From contig AODO01000020.1 of the NCBI GenBank assembly GCA_000341795.1, positions 62,001 to 126,000 on the forward strand: DNA of 64,000 nucleotides, read 5' to 3'. Source of the stretch: Rhodococcus triatomae BKS 15-14. GTDB lineage: Bacteria > Actinomycetota > Actinomycetes > Mycobacteriales > Mycobacteriaceae. Position 1 is the stretch's first letter. The number at the start of each line of letters is the position of its first letter. This document shows, piece after piece, positions 17,613-25,394 of the stretch. The translations under genes were made by a program, and so were the position numbers. Below the pieces are notes generated by a model. It saw nothing but the letters and a program-made list of their open reading frames with translations, did not search any database and had not been told where the DNA came from.

Positions 17613-18776
17613 TCACCCTTCGCTCGCGGTGCTACCGGGCCACGGCGAGGGCACCGTGCCCGCCGCGACACACGCGGCCTCCATGAGCATCCAGCCGCCG
17701 AGTTGCACCGACAGGTCCCGTTCGGCGATGGCCGAGGACCGCACCGTCCCGCCGGTGAAGGTGGACACGCCCGCACCGAAACCCGGGAGCCTGGCCGGGC
17801 TCGCCCAGTCGGCACCGAACAGCGGCTGCCCCTCCACCTGGAGCCGGTTCTCCCAGGCCGCGTGCGCGGAGTCGAGGACGATCTGCGCGGCCCCACTCCT
17901 GGCCAGCCTGCTGGCGTCGTCCGTGCCCGGCAGGTGCGCGGCGACGTGCGCGAGGTAACGAGCAAGGATGCCGTTGAACAGGCCGCCGTCGCCGCCCCCA
18001 CCGCCGACGATCACCCCGTCGACGGTCAGATGCTTGTCGACGGCGTCGACGAGGGCATGCACCCGCAACGCGTGCCGGGGCTCGTCGAGGCTGCGGGCCA
18101 GTTCCGTCTCCGCGCCGAGCACCACGCCCTGGCAGTAGCTGTAGACGGCGCGGTCCAGGATGCCGGCCGGGGCGGACTTGCCGGGGGCGAAGCGGATGCC
18201 GTCCAGGATCAGCCCGGTCGCCGGATCCTTGAGAGTGCGGTCGATCCAGTCGGTCATCGCCTGGGCGCGGAGCAGCCGCCCCGTGCGAGCCAACAGGATC
18301 GCGGCCGGACCGTTCGCGGGAGCGTTGTAGAAGTCCGAATGGACGCGCCACGGGATGCCGCCACCGGAGTCCGGGCTCCACGCCTCCCACAGCTCGCTCT
18401 CCAGGTCCGCGATCGGCCTGCGGTACTGGAGTCGTTGCAGTCGCTGCGCCCGCTCCAGCGCGATACCCAACCAGGCCATGTCGTCGTAGTAGTTGTTGGT
18501 CCACCCGGTCAGGTTCCGAATGCGGTGGGCCCGCGCGATCTTCGTGATCCTGCGACGACGACGCGGAGTGGGGTCACGGTCGGCGGCGTCGACGGCACAG
18601 TCGAGCAGATGCGCCTGCCACCAGTAGTGCCAGCTGAGGAACAGCCGCTCGCGCCGTGTCTGCGGCCAGGCGACCACCGCGAGGCTGGTGCCGGGCAGCG
18701 CCCACAGCCGCCGAACGTGCCGGGTGACCACCGCCGCTTCCGCGGCATCCGCCCGCCCCCACCACTCGTCCTGCAT
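17613..18776 (-). CDS. glycoside hydrolase family 76 (alpha-1,6-mannanase-like) protein
   Basis: A 387-aa alpha/alpha-barrel protein of the GH76 type. It has an Asp-Asp pair in NNYYDDMAWLGIALER (residues 98-99), the candidate catalytic/binding pair, and the family-typical SYCQGVVLGAETEL and NGILARYLAHVAAH. GH76 enzymes cut alpha-1,6-mannan, the backbone of mycobacterial-type lipomannan. There is no signal peptide, which suggests a cytoplasmic enzyme acting on an intracellular glycan. It matches Rv0365c by type and position. Activity is inferred from the family only. Confidence 0.78.
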   Translation of the reverse strand: MQDEWWGRADAAEAAVVTRHVRRLWALPGTSLAVVAWPQTRRERLFLSWHYWWQAHLLDCAVDAADRDPTPRRRRRITKIARAHRIRNLTGWTNNYYDDMAWLGIALERAQRLQRLQYRRPIADLESELWEAWSPDSGGGIPWRVHSDFYNAPANGPAAILLARTGRLLRAQAMTDWIDRTLKDPATGLILDGIRFAPGKSAPAGILDRAVYSYCQGVVLGAETELARSLDEPRHALRVHALVDAVDKHLTVDGVIVGGGGGDGGLFNGILARYLAHVAAHLPGTDDASRLARSGAAQIVLDSAHAAWENRLQVEGQPLFGADWASPARLPGFGAGVSTFTGGTVRSSAIAERDLSVQLGGWMLMEAACVAAGTVPSPWPGSTASEG

Positions 18777-18810
18777 GACAACCGATCTTGCCGACTTACG
18801 CCGCCATCCG

Positions 18811-19482
18811 CTACCAGCTGCGGGACAGGTCGGCGTGTTGCCGAATCCATGCGTGCATGGCGATCCCCGCGGCGACACCGGCATTGATGCTCCGCGTGGA
18901 GCCGAACTGCGCGATGGACACGGTGGTCGTGGCGCACTGTTTGGCGTGATCGCTGACGCCGGGTCCCTCCTGCCCGAACAGCAGGATGCAGTTGCGCGGC
19001 AGGCTCGCGGTCTCCAGCGGAACCGACCCGGGAACGTTGTCGACCGCGACGATCGCAAGGTTCTCGACGGCCGCGTACCGGAACAGGTCCTCTGCGGTCT
19101 CGTGATGGACGATGTGCTGGTAGCGGTCGGTGACCATCGCGCCGCGGCGGTTCCAACGGCGACGTCCCACGATGTGCACGGCCGCGGCGGCGAACGCGTT
19201 CGCGGTGCGCACGACCGTACCGATGTTGGCGTCGTGGCCGAAGTTCTCGATCGCGACGTGGAAGGGGTGCCGCCGCGCGTCGATGTCGGCGACGATCGCC
19301 TCCCGGCTCCAGTAGCGGTACGCGTCGACGACGTTGCGGCGGTCACCGCCCGCGAGCAGTTCCGGGTCGTAGCGGGGGTCGTCGGCGGGCTCGTCCGCGT
19401 GTTCGACGTCCCACGGGCCGACGCCGTGCGGATGCTCTCCCCACTCGGTGGGTCCGGGTTCGCCGGAGCCGTTGACGCTCAT
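18811..19482 (-). CDS. SpoU (TrmH) family RNA 2'-O-methyltransferase
   Basis: A SPOUT-fold RNA methyltransferase of 223 aa that would transfer a methyl group from S-adenosylmethionine to a ribose in rRNA or tRNA. SPOUT motif 1 is NIGTVVRTANAF, motif 2 is LLFGQEGPGVS and motif 3 is SINAGVAAGIAMHAW. An acidic N-terminal tail of about 60 residues precedes the fold. It corresponds to Rv0380c. The ATG at 19482 starts MSVNGSGEPGPTEWGEH; a longer frame upstream is not coding. The target nucleotide is unknown. Confidence 0.88.
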   Translation of the reverse strand: MSVNGSGEPGPTEWGEHPHGVGPWDVEHADEPADDPRYDPELLAGGDRRNVVDAYRYWSREAIVADIDARRHPFHVAIENFGHDANIGTVVRTANAFAAAAVHIVGRRRWNRRGAMVTDRYQHIVHHETAEDLFRYAAVENLAIVAVDNVPGSVPLETASLPRNCILLFGQEGPGVSDHAKQCATTTVSIAQFGSTRSINAGVAAGIAMHAWIRQHADLSRSW

Positions 19483-19535
19483 GCCGCCATTCTCCCGGGT
19501 CACGTGCACGCCGACCGCGCAGCCCCCCGGACGGC

Positions 19536-19554
19536 GGAGGCGGCTGTCGCCTCC
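19536..19554. terminator. 7-bp stem-loop downstream of the 40-aa peptide gene
   Basis: GGAGGCG and CGCCTCC arms around a GCTGT loop, starting 14 bases past the stop of the 40-aa gene on the minus strand. Likely terminator. Confidence 0.5.
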
Positions 19555-19567
19555 TGCGGTACCTGCG

Positions 19568-19690
19568 TCAGACGATCCCGAGGAATCCGCCGAATCCGGC
19601 GACACCGGAGAGCGCGCCTCCGAAGCCGGAGAGATACGTCCCGTATCCACCGAGTTCGTGGAGGAGATCGATGAACTGGTCGAAGGTCAT
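19568..19690 (-). CDS. 40-aa hydrophobic peptide, possible mycolate-membrane channel (PorA/PorH-like)
   Basis: A tiny glycine-rich, weakly acidic, amphipathic peptide starting MTFDQFIDLLHELGG and ending GGFLGIV. AAGGA precedes the ATG and a hairpin follows the stop, which supports a real gene. It aligns without gaps to the 47-aa peptide encoded at 19912-20055, with about half of the positions identical. There is no signal peptide. Its size, charge and lack of a leader recall the small alpha-helical porins PorA/PorH of Corynebacterium, but homology is inferred from these features only. Confidence 0.6.
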   Translation of the reverse strand: MTFDQFIDLLHELGGYGTYLSGFGGALSGVAGFGGFLGIV

Positions 19691-19857
19691 GGCGGTCCTT
19701 GGGTGACGCACGGATTCCGTGCGGACGGTGGACCGTCGGCGCGAGCGGCAACCGGCACCGACGGAACGATCCGAGACCGGCTCGTCGATCGCGAACGTTA
19801 CGGCAACACCGAAGGATCATGGGGTGTGAAAGTCACGATCTGCACACCCCGGAAACA

Positions 19858-19898
19858 CCTGTGGGCGGGTACCGCGCGATGCGGTACCCGCCCACAGG
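19858..19898. terminator. 18-bp perfect stem-loop after the 47-aa peptide gene
   Basis: Arms 19858-19875 and 19881-19898 pair perfectly around a GCGAT loop. It starts 14 bases past the stop of the 47-aa gene. It separates that transcript from the 40-aa gene, so the two paralogues are separate units. Confidence 0.8.
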
Positions 19899-19911
19899 CG
19901 AGGGTTAACGC

Positions 19912-20055
19912 TTACGCGCCAGCCGAGCCGCCGACGACGCTCTCGACGGAGCCGCCGAACTCGACGATGCCGGAGAGCGCATCGCCGACGCCGGTGAGGA
20001 GGTTGCCGAAGTCGCCGAGGGCGGTGAGCAGCTCGATAGCCTGATCGAAGTCCAT
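19912..20055 (-). CDS. 47-aa hydrophobic peptide, paralogue of the 40-aa peptide
   Basis: It starts MDFDQAIELLTALGDFGN and continues LLTGVGDALSGIVEFGG, with a small Ser/Gly/Ala tail (GGSAGA). The shared pattern with the 40-aa peptide is M-x-FDQ-x-I-x-LL, LG-x-x-G, and ALSG. AAAAGGA stands eight bases before the ATG. A promoter with a good -35/-10 pair lies about 90-120 bases upstream and a perfect hairpin follows the stop, giving a complete single-gene unit. Net acidic, amphipathic, no leader. Possible small outer-membrane channel or mycolated peptide; not proven. Confidence 0.65.
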   Translation of the reverse strand: MDFDQAIELLTALGDFGNLLTGVGDALSGIVEFGGSVESVVGGSAGA

Positions 20056-20144
20056 GGTGTTCCTTTTCGTCGAGCGCAGCTGGCGGGCCGCACTGGGCTT
20101 GTGATCGGAGCCGACATCACGATTCGATGACGACAACGAGGGCA

Positions 20145-20173
20145 ACGATATGGACGCGTAACCAAACCCTCAA
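20145..20173 (-). promoter_or_regulatory. promoter of the 47-aa peptide gene
   Basis: On the minus strand TTGAGG (20168-20173) and TATCGT (20145-20150) are separated by exactly 17 bases. The predicted transcript start near 20138 would leave an untranslated leader of about 80 bases. Confidence 0.55.
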
Positions 20174-20210
20174 GCGCTACGCCGGTGAGTTAGGTCACAC
20201 ACAGGCACCA

Positions 20211-20225
20211 TTAACGTTCCGTTAA
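20211..20225. promoter_or_regulatory. TTAACG-TTC-CGTTAA palindrome upstream of the peptide promoter
   Basis: A perfect 6-3-6 palindrome about 40 bases upstream of the -35 of the 47-aa gene, in the short gap after the lipoprotein gene. This position suits an activator site. The factor is unknown. Confidence 0.4.
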
Positions 20226-20235
20226 CGAGGGCTTT

Positions 20236-20814
20236 TCAGAAAGTTTCGTTGGATTCCGGGCCGATTTCGAACCCGTGACCAGTTTCGTCGTTTTTGCATC
20301 TTGCGCCGGCATGCGTAGATGTGCATGTGAACCCGAACGAGGCAACGGACTGCCCCACCGGCAGCACCGGATCGTCCTCACCCGAGGTGTAGACGACGCC
20401 GCCCGCACACAGGAACTCCGCCGGGCCCGCGGTGGTCACGCGGATGCCCGTACCCCAGGCGATCATGCAGTTGTCGGGCCGCGGCGGGATCGGTGCCGTG
20501 GGACCCTGACAGCCCGCTTCCACGCGGGTCGCCAGTTCGATGATTCCGCACTGGAAACCGCCGGTCGGCGCGGTGAAGTAGACGGCCTCGTTGCGCTTGT
20601 AGGTGGTGGTCGCCGCGGCGGTCGTCGTCGGCGTCGCGGTGACCGTGGTCGTCGTGGCCGTGGGCGCCGAGGTAGTCGGAGCAGGCGCCGACGACACCGG
20701 CGCCGACACGACCCCGACCGTCGCCGCCTCCGGCGCGTCGGAGCCCCCGCAACCCGCCACCGCGAAGGCGGCCACCGCCGCACCCGTCACGATCACAACT
20801 CGACCGAAATCCAC
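20236..20814 (-). CDS. secreted lipoprotein with Thr/Pro-rich linker
   Basis: A 192-aa lipoprotein. The hydrophobic leader ends in the lipobox VAGC (Cys near residue 22), so the mature protein is lipid-anchored outside the membrane. A Ser/Thr/Pro/Ala-rich linker (about residues 30-75) is followed by a small domain with six cysteines (for example FQCGIIELATRVEAGCQG and FTCTSTHAGARCKND) that may form disulfides. The GTG at 20814 is chosen because GGAGGAG stands just upstream of it. It resembles secreted mycobacterial proteins of unknown role. Single gene. Confidence 0.75.
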   Translation of the reverse strand: MDFGRVVIVTGAAVAAFAVAGCGGSDAPEAATVGVVSAPVSSAPAPTTSAPTATTTTVTATPTTTAAATTTYKRNEAVYFTAPTGGFQCGIIELATRVEAGCQGPTAPIPPRPDNCMIAWGTGIRVTTAGPAEFLCAGGVVYTSGEDDPVLPVGQSVASFGFTCTSTHAGARCKNDETGHGFEIGPESNETF

Positions 20815-20901
20815 CCGACACTCCTCCATTCACGCGACCGGAACCGACCCTACGGGTCCTCTCGGGGGTGAGATAACCCACCACGTCCCTGGAGTGTGGC
20901 G

Positions 20902-21687
20902 TCACGTACGGGTGAGGCGAGAGTTGATCGCACGATTCAGCCAGGCCGGAGCGAACCGAGATGCGAGCAACATCACCCGCGCCTGCCGACCGACTGGATG
21001 GTGCACCCGCGGAAACCGGCCACGCCTCCCGACGGCCGACACGATCTCGTCCGCGACGTCCTCCGCGGTGAGCCGGACCCCGAGCGAGGCGACGGCCGCC
21101 GTGTGCATGCCCTCGACCATCGCGGTCTGCACGAACAGGGGCCAGATCGCGAGAACCCGTATCCCCGCCGAGCGCCACTCCAGTTCGAGCGCCTCCGTGA
21201 GACCCCGGACCGCGAACTTCGTCGCGCTGTACGTCGCGAGTTCGGGTTGCCCGTAGATCGCCGACGCCGAACACAGGTTCACCAGCACCGATCCCGGTGT
21301 GGCGGCGAGGTGTGGATGGGCGACGGCGCATCCGTTGACGACGCCGCGGACGTTGACGTCGACCATCCGTTGATGCACCGCCGGATCGGTCTGCGCGAAC
21401 GGCCCCGACGCCAGCACCCCGGCGTTGTTGACCAGCACGTCGAGACGCCCACCCGTCACCGACACGAACTCGGCGAGCCGTTCCCTCCACTGGTCCGCGT
21501 CGGTGACGTCGAGAACGCCGGTGTGCACCGCACCTCCCCCGACGCGGATTTCCTCGGCGAGGGACGTGAGCCCGCCCTGGTCCACGTCGAAGGCCCCGAC
21601 GAGCCATCCGTCGCGGGCGAACCGCAGCGCCGTCGCCCGCCCGATCCCGGCGGCCGCCCCCGTGACGACCACCGCGCGCGCCGTCAT
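20902..21687 (-). CDS. short-chain dehydrogenase/reductase
   Basis: A classical SDR of 261 aa: coenzyme loop TGAAAGIGRA (residues 9-18), NNAG (about 87-90), catalytic Ser in NLCSASAIYG and catalytic Tyr-x-x-x-Lys in TYSATKFAV. The Asp after the second strand (AFDVDQGG) favours NAD over NADP. The start ATG overlaps the stop of the YhhN gene by ATGA, so the two are translated together. The substrate is not identifiable. The C-terminal segment with RFPRVHHPVGRQ is family-typical for membrane-linked lipid SDRs. Confidence 0.87.
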   Translation of the reverse strand: MTARAVVVTGAAAGIGRATALRFARDGWLVGAFDVDQGGLTSLAEEIRVGGGAVHTGVLDVTDADQWRERLAEFVSVTGGRLDVLVNNAGVLASGPFAQTDPAVHQRMVDVNVRGVVNGCAVAHPHLAATPGSVLVNLCSASAIYGQPELATYSATKFAVRGLTEALELEWRSAGIRVLAIWPLFVQTAMVEGMHTAAVASLGVRLTAEDVADEIVSAVGRRGRFPRVHHPVGRQARVMLLASRFAPAWLNRAINSRLTRT

Positions 21688-22364
21688 TCGGTCATGCCCT
21701 CCACGAGCAGGGCCTGTGCAGCGGCGTAACTGGCGAGGATGGCGGCCTCCGCGACACGCCGGCCGGTGTGACCGCGGACGAACAGCCGCCTCACCACGAT
21801 CAGGCCGTCGGAGCCGGTGAACAGGATCCCGCCGAGCGCGATCCGGCTACGGGGGTCGGCGTTCGGCACCGGTGTCCCCGCGACGACGCGGGCACCGGGT
21901 GCGAGCGCGGGATCCGCGGACAGCGTCGACGTGGTCCCGAGCACCGCGCCGTAGGCCGTCAGTGTCGGCGCGACCGCGGCGGCGCGGGCCCGTAGGAGAC
22001 CCGCGGCGCCGAGCCATCCGAGCAGGCGCGGGACCAGTGCGGGTGCCGTCGGACGGGCACCACGGCGCGCCAGGACGGCCGAGTAGCCGAGCTGCATCAC
22101 CGCGAAGGATCGGGCGCCGTTCCGCAGCCGTGCGTCGTCGTCGGGATCGATCATGAACGCGTCGCCGACCGTGGCGGCGGCGAGCGACCCGAGCAGCAGC
22201 CCGGTGTCGAGGCGGTCGATGTTCCCGCGCCGTCGGAGCACACGAGCCGCCAGTGCAGGCGCGATGAGTGGTTTCGCGGCCCACTGCAACTTCTCGTTCT
22301 CCGTGACGGCGCCGACGACGGTCGCCGCGGTCGCGCCCAGGAACACGACGTGCTCGAGTTTCAT
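21684..22364 (-). CDS. lysoplasmalogenase-like YhhN family membrane protein
   Basis: A membrane protein of 226 aa with seven to eight short hydrophobic segments, matching the YhhN/TMEM86 family whose characterised members hydrolyse the vinyl ether bond of lysoplasmalogens. Conserved family stretches include KPLIAPALAARV and LLLGSLAAATVGDAFMID (GD-x-FM). GGAGGTGGGC precedes the ATG at 22364. It overlaps the downstream SDR gene by four bases; together they suggest an ether-lipid or fatty aldehyde function. The activity is inferred from family only. Confidence 0.75.
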   Translation of the reverse strand: MKLEHVVFLGATAATVVGAVTENEKLQWAAKPLIAPALAARVLRRRGNIDRLDTGLLLGSLAAATVGDAFMIDPDDDARLRNGARSFAVMQLGYSAVLARRGARPTAPALVPRLLGWLGAAGLLRARAAAVAPTLTAYGAVLGTTSTLSADPALAPGARVVAGTPVPNADPRSRIALGGILFTGSDGLIVVRRLFVRGHTGRRVAEAAILASYAAAQALLVEGMTE

Positions 22365-22454
22365 GCCCACCTCCGGTTCGGATACTTCGGATGACGGTAG
22401 CCGCCCCGCCGGGCCATATCCTCGAGTCACCGGAAAGCGGAGGAAAGGCGGGCG

Positions 22455-23054
22455 ATGGTCTTCGTCAAGATGTGCGGGCTGCGGGACGAGGACACCGTGG
22501 ATCACGCGGTGGCGCTCGGAGTGGACGCGGTCGGCTTCGTCCTCGCCGACAGCCCCCGGCAGGTGACGGCGGCGGACGCCGCGCGATTGCGTGGGCGGGT
22601 GCCCGACGGCGTGCTCGCGGTCGGGGTGTACGTCCGGATGTCGCTCGACGAGATCGTCGCGACGGCGGCCGAGGCGCGGCTCGACCACGTCCAGGTGCAC
22701 GACCTGCGTTCCGCGGACGACGTCCGGGTGCTGCACGACGCCGGTCTGACGGTGATCCGCGCCGTCAACACCGGCGGCGCCGACACCGTCGACGCAGACT
22801 ACGGCGCCGACCTGCTGCTCGTCGACGGTGCCGTCGCGGGCGCGGGCGCGACGTGGGACTGGCAGGACCGCAGCGCACTGCCGACGGGCCGGTGGATTCT
22901 CGCCGGCGGACTGACGCCGGACAACGTGGCGCGGGCGGTCGCGACGTCCGGCGCGTGGGGCGTCGACGTGTCCAGTGGCATCGAATCGAGCCGCGGCGTC
23001 AAGAACCACGAGCTGATGACCGCGTTCGCGGCAGCGGTGCGATCGAGGCCCTGA
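22455..23054 (+). CDS. trpF: phosphoribosylanthranilate isomerase
   Basis: A TIM-barrel isomerase of 199 aa that converts N-(5-phosphoribosyl)anthranilate to the carboxyphenylamino-deoxyribulose phosphate in tryptophan synthesis. Catalytic Cys7 is in VKMCGLRD and catalytic Asp124 in LLLVDGAVAG; the phosphate loops are ILAGGLTPDNV and GVDVSSGIES. It stands alone, far from any trp gene, and is divergent from the YhhN gene. Most actinobacteria lack trpF because HisA/PriA does both reactions, so a free copy is notable. It converges with galK. Confidence 0.9.
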   Translation: MVFVKMCGLRDEDTVDHAVALGVDAVGFVLADSPRQVTAADAARLRGRVPDGVLAVGVYVRMSLDEIVATAAEARLDHVQVHDLRSADDVRVLHDAGLTVIRAVNTGGADTVDADYGADLLLVDGAVAGAGATWDWQDRSALPTGRWILAGGLTPDNVARAVATSGAWGVDVSSGIESSRGVKNHELMTAFAAAVRSRP

Positions 23055-23068
23055 CCGCGCGTCAGGGC
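23048..23068. terminator. stem-loop containing both stop codons of trpF and galK
   Basis: GCCCTGAC and GTCAGGGC form a perfect 8-bp stem around CGCGC. The trpF TGA (23052-23054) lies in the left arm and the galK stop (23062-23064) in the right arm. It could serve as a bidirectional terminator. Confidence 0.6.
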
Positions 23069-24252
23069 ACCGGGGTCAGGCGCCTCGCCGCGACTCCTCC
23101 GGTGCCCGAGCGCAGGAACGCGGGATCCACGAGGCCCCGCGTTCTCGCGTTCGACAGCACCTGCCCGGCAACCCGTTCCACGTCCGCGGCGTCGACGAGC
23201 GCGATCGCCGAGCCGCCGAATCCGCCACCGGTCATCCGCGCCCCGTGCGCGCCGGCCGCGAGTGCCGCGTCGACGGCGCTGTCGAGTTCGGGACAGGACA
23301 CCTCGAAATCGTCGCGAAGCGAGATGTGGGAGGCGGTGAGCAGCGGCCCGATGTCGCGGACGTTGCCGGATTCCAACAGCCGCAACGTCTCCCGCACGCG
23401 TTCGATCTCGGTGACGACGTGCCGGCCGCGGCGCGCGAGCAACAGGTCTCCCAGTTGCCCGAGTTCACCCTCGCTCGCGTACCGCAACGTCGGAACTCCG
23501 AGCACCGTCGCCGCCGTCTCCACCGACCGGCGTCGCTCGGCGTACTGTCCGTCGACGAGTCGGTGCGGGGCGCGGGTGTCGATCACCAGCAGCGCGAGAC
23601 CCGCGGCGGCGAGGTCGAGCGGTACGGGCGCGACCGAGCCGTCGCCCGAATCCACCAACAGGGCGTGGCCTGCCCTGCCCCGCAGGGCTATCGCCTGGTC
23701 CATGCCGCCCGTGGGAGCGAGCGCGATCCCGTTCTCCGCCGCCACACACGCCGCCGCGAGCACGCAGCGTCCGGCATCGTCGGTCGGCGTGCCGACGAGG
23801 TCCGCGACGGCGATCGCCAGCGCACACTCCAACGCCGCCGAACTCGACAGTCCCGCCCCGACCGGGACCGAGGACACCACGGCGACGTCGACACCGAAAC
23901 TGTTGCCGCACACTCCTCCCCGACGCATCGCCCACACCACACCCGCCAGGTACGCCGGCCACCCCGACGGCTCCCCCGGCGCGACCTCGTCCACCGCGCC
24001 GTCCCAGGCACCGAGGTGCGAACGAAACCGCAGGCGTCCGTCCGTCCGCTCACGCACCGCGACGGCGGTGCTGTGCGCGAGCGCGATCGGCAGCGACAAC
24101 CCGCCCGCGTAGTCGACGTGCTCGCCGATCAGGTTGACCCGGCCCGGCGCCGCCCACACCCCGTCCGGCTCGTCACCGAACGCCGCCCGGAAGCGGTCCG
24201 CGGCCGTCGCCGCGAGCTCGGCGTCGGCCATCGCCGCCACCCATTCGGTCAC
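23062..24252 (-). CDS. galK: galactokinase
   Basis: A GHMP kinase of 396 aa that phosphorylates galactose with ATP in the Leloir pathway. It has the galactokinase signature GRVNLIGEHVDYAGG (residues 37-51), the ATP loop PVGAGLSSSAALE (130-142), NGIALAPTGGMDQ with the catalytic Asp, and GARMTGGGFGGSAIAL near the C terminus. The GTG start at 24252 overlaps the galT stop as GTGA, so the genes are coupled. galT precedes it in the same operon; galE is not in the window. Confidence 0.95.
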   Translation of the reverse strand: MTEWVAAMADAELAATAADRFRAAFGDEPDGVWAAPGRVNLIGEHVDYAGGLSLPIALAHSTAVAVRERTDGRLRFRSHLGAWDGAVDEVAPGEPSGWPAYLAGVVWAMRRGGVCGNSFGVDVAVVSSVPVGAGLSSSAALECALAIAVADLVGTPTDDAGRCVLAAACVAAENGIALAPTGGMDQAIALRGRAGHALLVDSGDGSVAPVPLDLAAAGLALLVIDTRAPHRLVDGQYAERRRSVETAATVLGVPTLRYASEGELGQLGDLLLARRGRHVVTEIERVRETLRLLESGNVRDIGPLLTASHISLRDDFEVSCPELDSAVDAALAAGAHGARMTGGGFGGSAIALVDAADVERVAGQVLSNARTRGLVDPAFLRSGTGGVAARRLTPVP

Positions 24253-25358
24253 GACGTCGATCCCGTCGCGACGGCGCGCAACCGGCTGGCGATCGCCTCC
24301 GGCGTCGTGTCCGAGATCCATGCCCCCATGCCGGATTCCGATGCGGCGAGATACTTCATGCGATGTGGTGACCGCATCAGGGAGAACGCCTGCAGGTACA
24401 ACCGTCCGAGGTCGCGCTCCGTCCCCACCGGCGCCTGGTGCCAGCCCGCGATGTACGGCAACCGGTCGACCCCGTCGAAGCAGCGGTCGAACCGGGACAG
24501 CAGTTCGGGCCAGAGCACGGCGATCTCGTCGAGTTCGGCGTCGTCGAGTTCGGTGAGGTCGGCGACGTCGCGATGCGGTGCGACGTGCACCTCCACCGGC
24601 CAGCGCGCGGCGACCGGAACGTACGCGCTCCAGTGCCGTCCCTCGACGACGATGCGGGTGCCCGCGCGACGTTCGCCGTCCAGGACGTCGCGCAGCAGCA
24701 GTCCGCCGGTACGTCTGCGGTGCTCACGTGACTGCCGCAGCAACGCCTCGGTGCGCGGCGTCGGCACGGGGTAGGCGTAGATCTGACCGTGCGGATGCGA
24801 CAGCGTCACACCGATCTCCGCGCCCCGGTTCTCGAAGCAGTACACCTGCGCGACGCCGGGCATCGCGGAGAGCTCGCGGGTGCGGTCGACGAGCGCCGCC
24901 AGCACCGTCCGCACCCGAGCGGGTTCGAGGTCGGCGAACGAACGGTCGTGGTCGCTGTCGAAGCACACCACCTCGCAGCGCCCGGTCGCCGGCGCCTGCG
25001 GCCACAGCCGCTCACCGTCGACGAGGTCGCCGGCGGCGGCGGCCCCGAACGAGAAGGAAGGAAAGCGGTTCTCGAACACCGCGACCTCGTAGTCTCCGGA
25101 CGGGATCTCGGTCGCGACCCCGCCGGGTCGGCTCGGGCACAGCGGGCAGTCCGCCGTCGCCGGATGGAACGTGCGGGAATTGCGGTGCGAGGCGTAGGTG
25201 ACCCACTCGCCGGTCAGCACGTCGTATCGCATGACCGACGTCGCCGCGACGGGACCGAGGCCACGGGTGTCGACGGCGTCGCGGACGGCGTCACGTCCGT
25301 CGTAGTAGATCAGTTCCCGCCCGTCGGCGAGGCGAGTGGACGTCTTCCGAATCGACAC
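24249..25358 (-). CDS. galT: galactose-1-phosphate uridylyltransferase
   Basis: A HIT-superfamily enzyme of 369 aa that exchanges galactose-1-phosphate and UDP-glucose. The active-site HPHGQ is at residues 188-192, with the nucleophilic His in the second position. A zinc site is likely at CPLC (71-74). Other matches are AVFENRFPSFSF, VYCFENRGAEIGV and HVAPHRDVADL. It heads the galT-galK unit and starts 36 bases after pyrE begins its own strand-mate run. Promoter elements were not identified. Confidence 0.95.
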   Translation of the reverse strand: MSIRKTSTRLADGRELIYYDGRDAVRDAVDTRGLGPVAATSVMRYDVLTGEWVTYASHRNSRTFHPATADCPLCPSRPGGVATEIPSGDYEVAVFENRFPSFSFGAAAAGDLVDGERLWPQAPATGRCEVVCFDSDHDRSFADLEPARVRTVLAALVDRTRELSAMPGVAQVYCFENRGAEIGVTLSHPHGQIYAYPVPTPRTEALLRQSREHRRRTGGLLLRDVLDGERRAGTRIVVEGRHWSAYVPVAARWPVEVHVAPHRDVADLTELDDAELDEIAVLWPELLSRFDRCFDGVDRLPYIAGWHQAPVGTERDLGRLYLQAFSLMRSPHRMKYLAASESGMGAWISDTTPEAIASRLRAVATGSTS

Positions 25359-25394
25359 CGGCCCACCATAGGCGGCGGATCCGGACGGGGCTGC

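Noticed and set aside
22391-24112. A 573-codon open frame on the plus strand
   Set aside because: It runs out of frame through trpF and antisense to galK, both secure genes.
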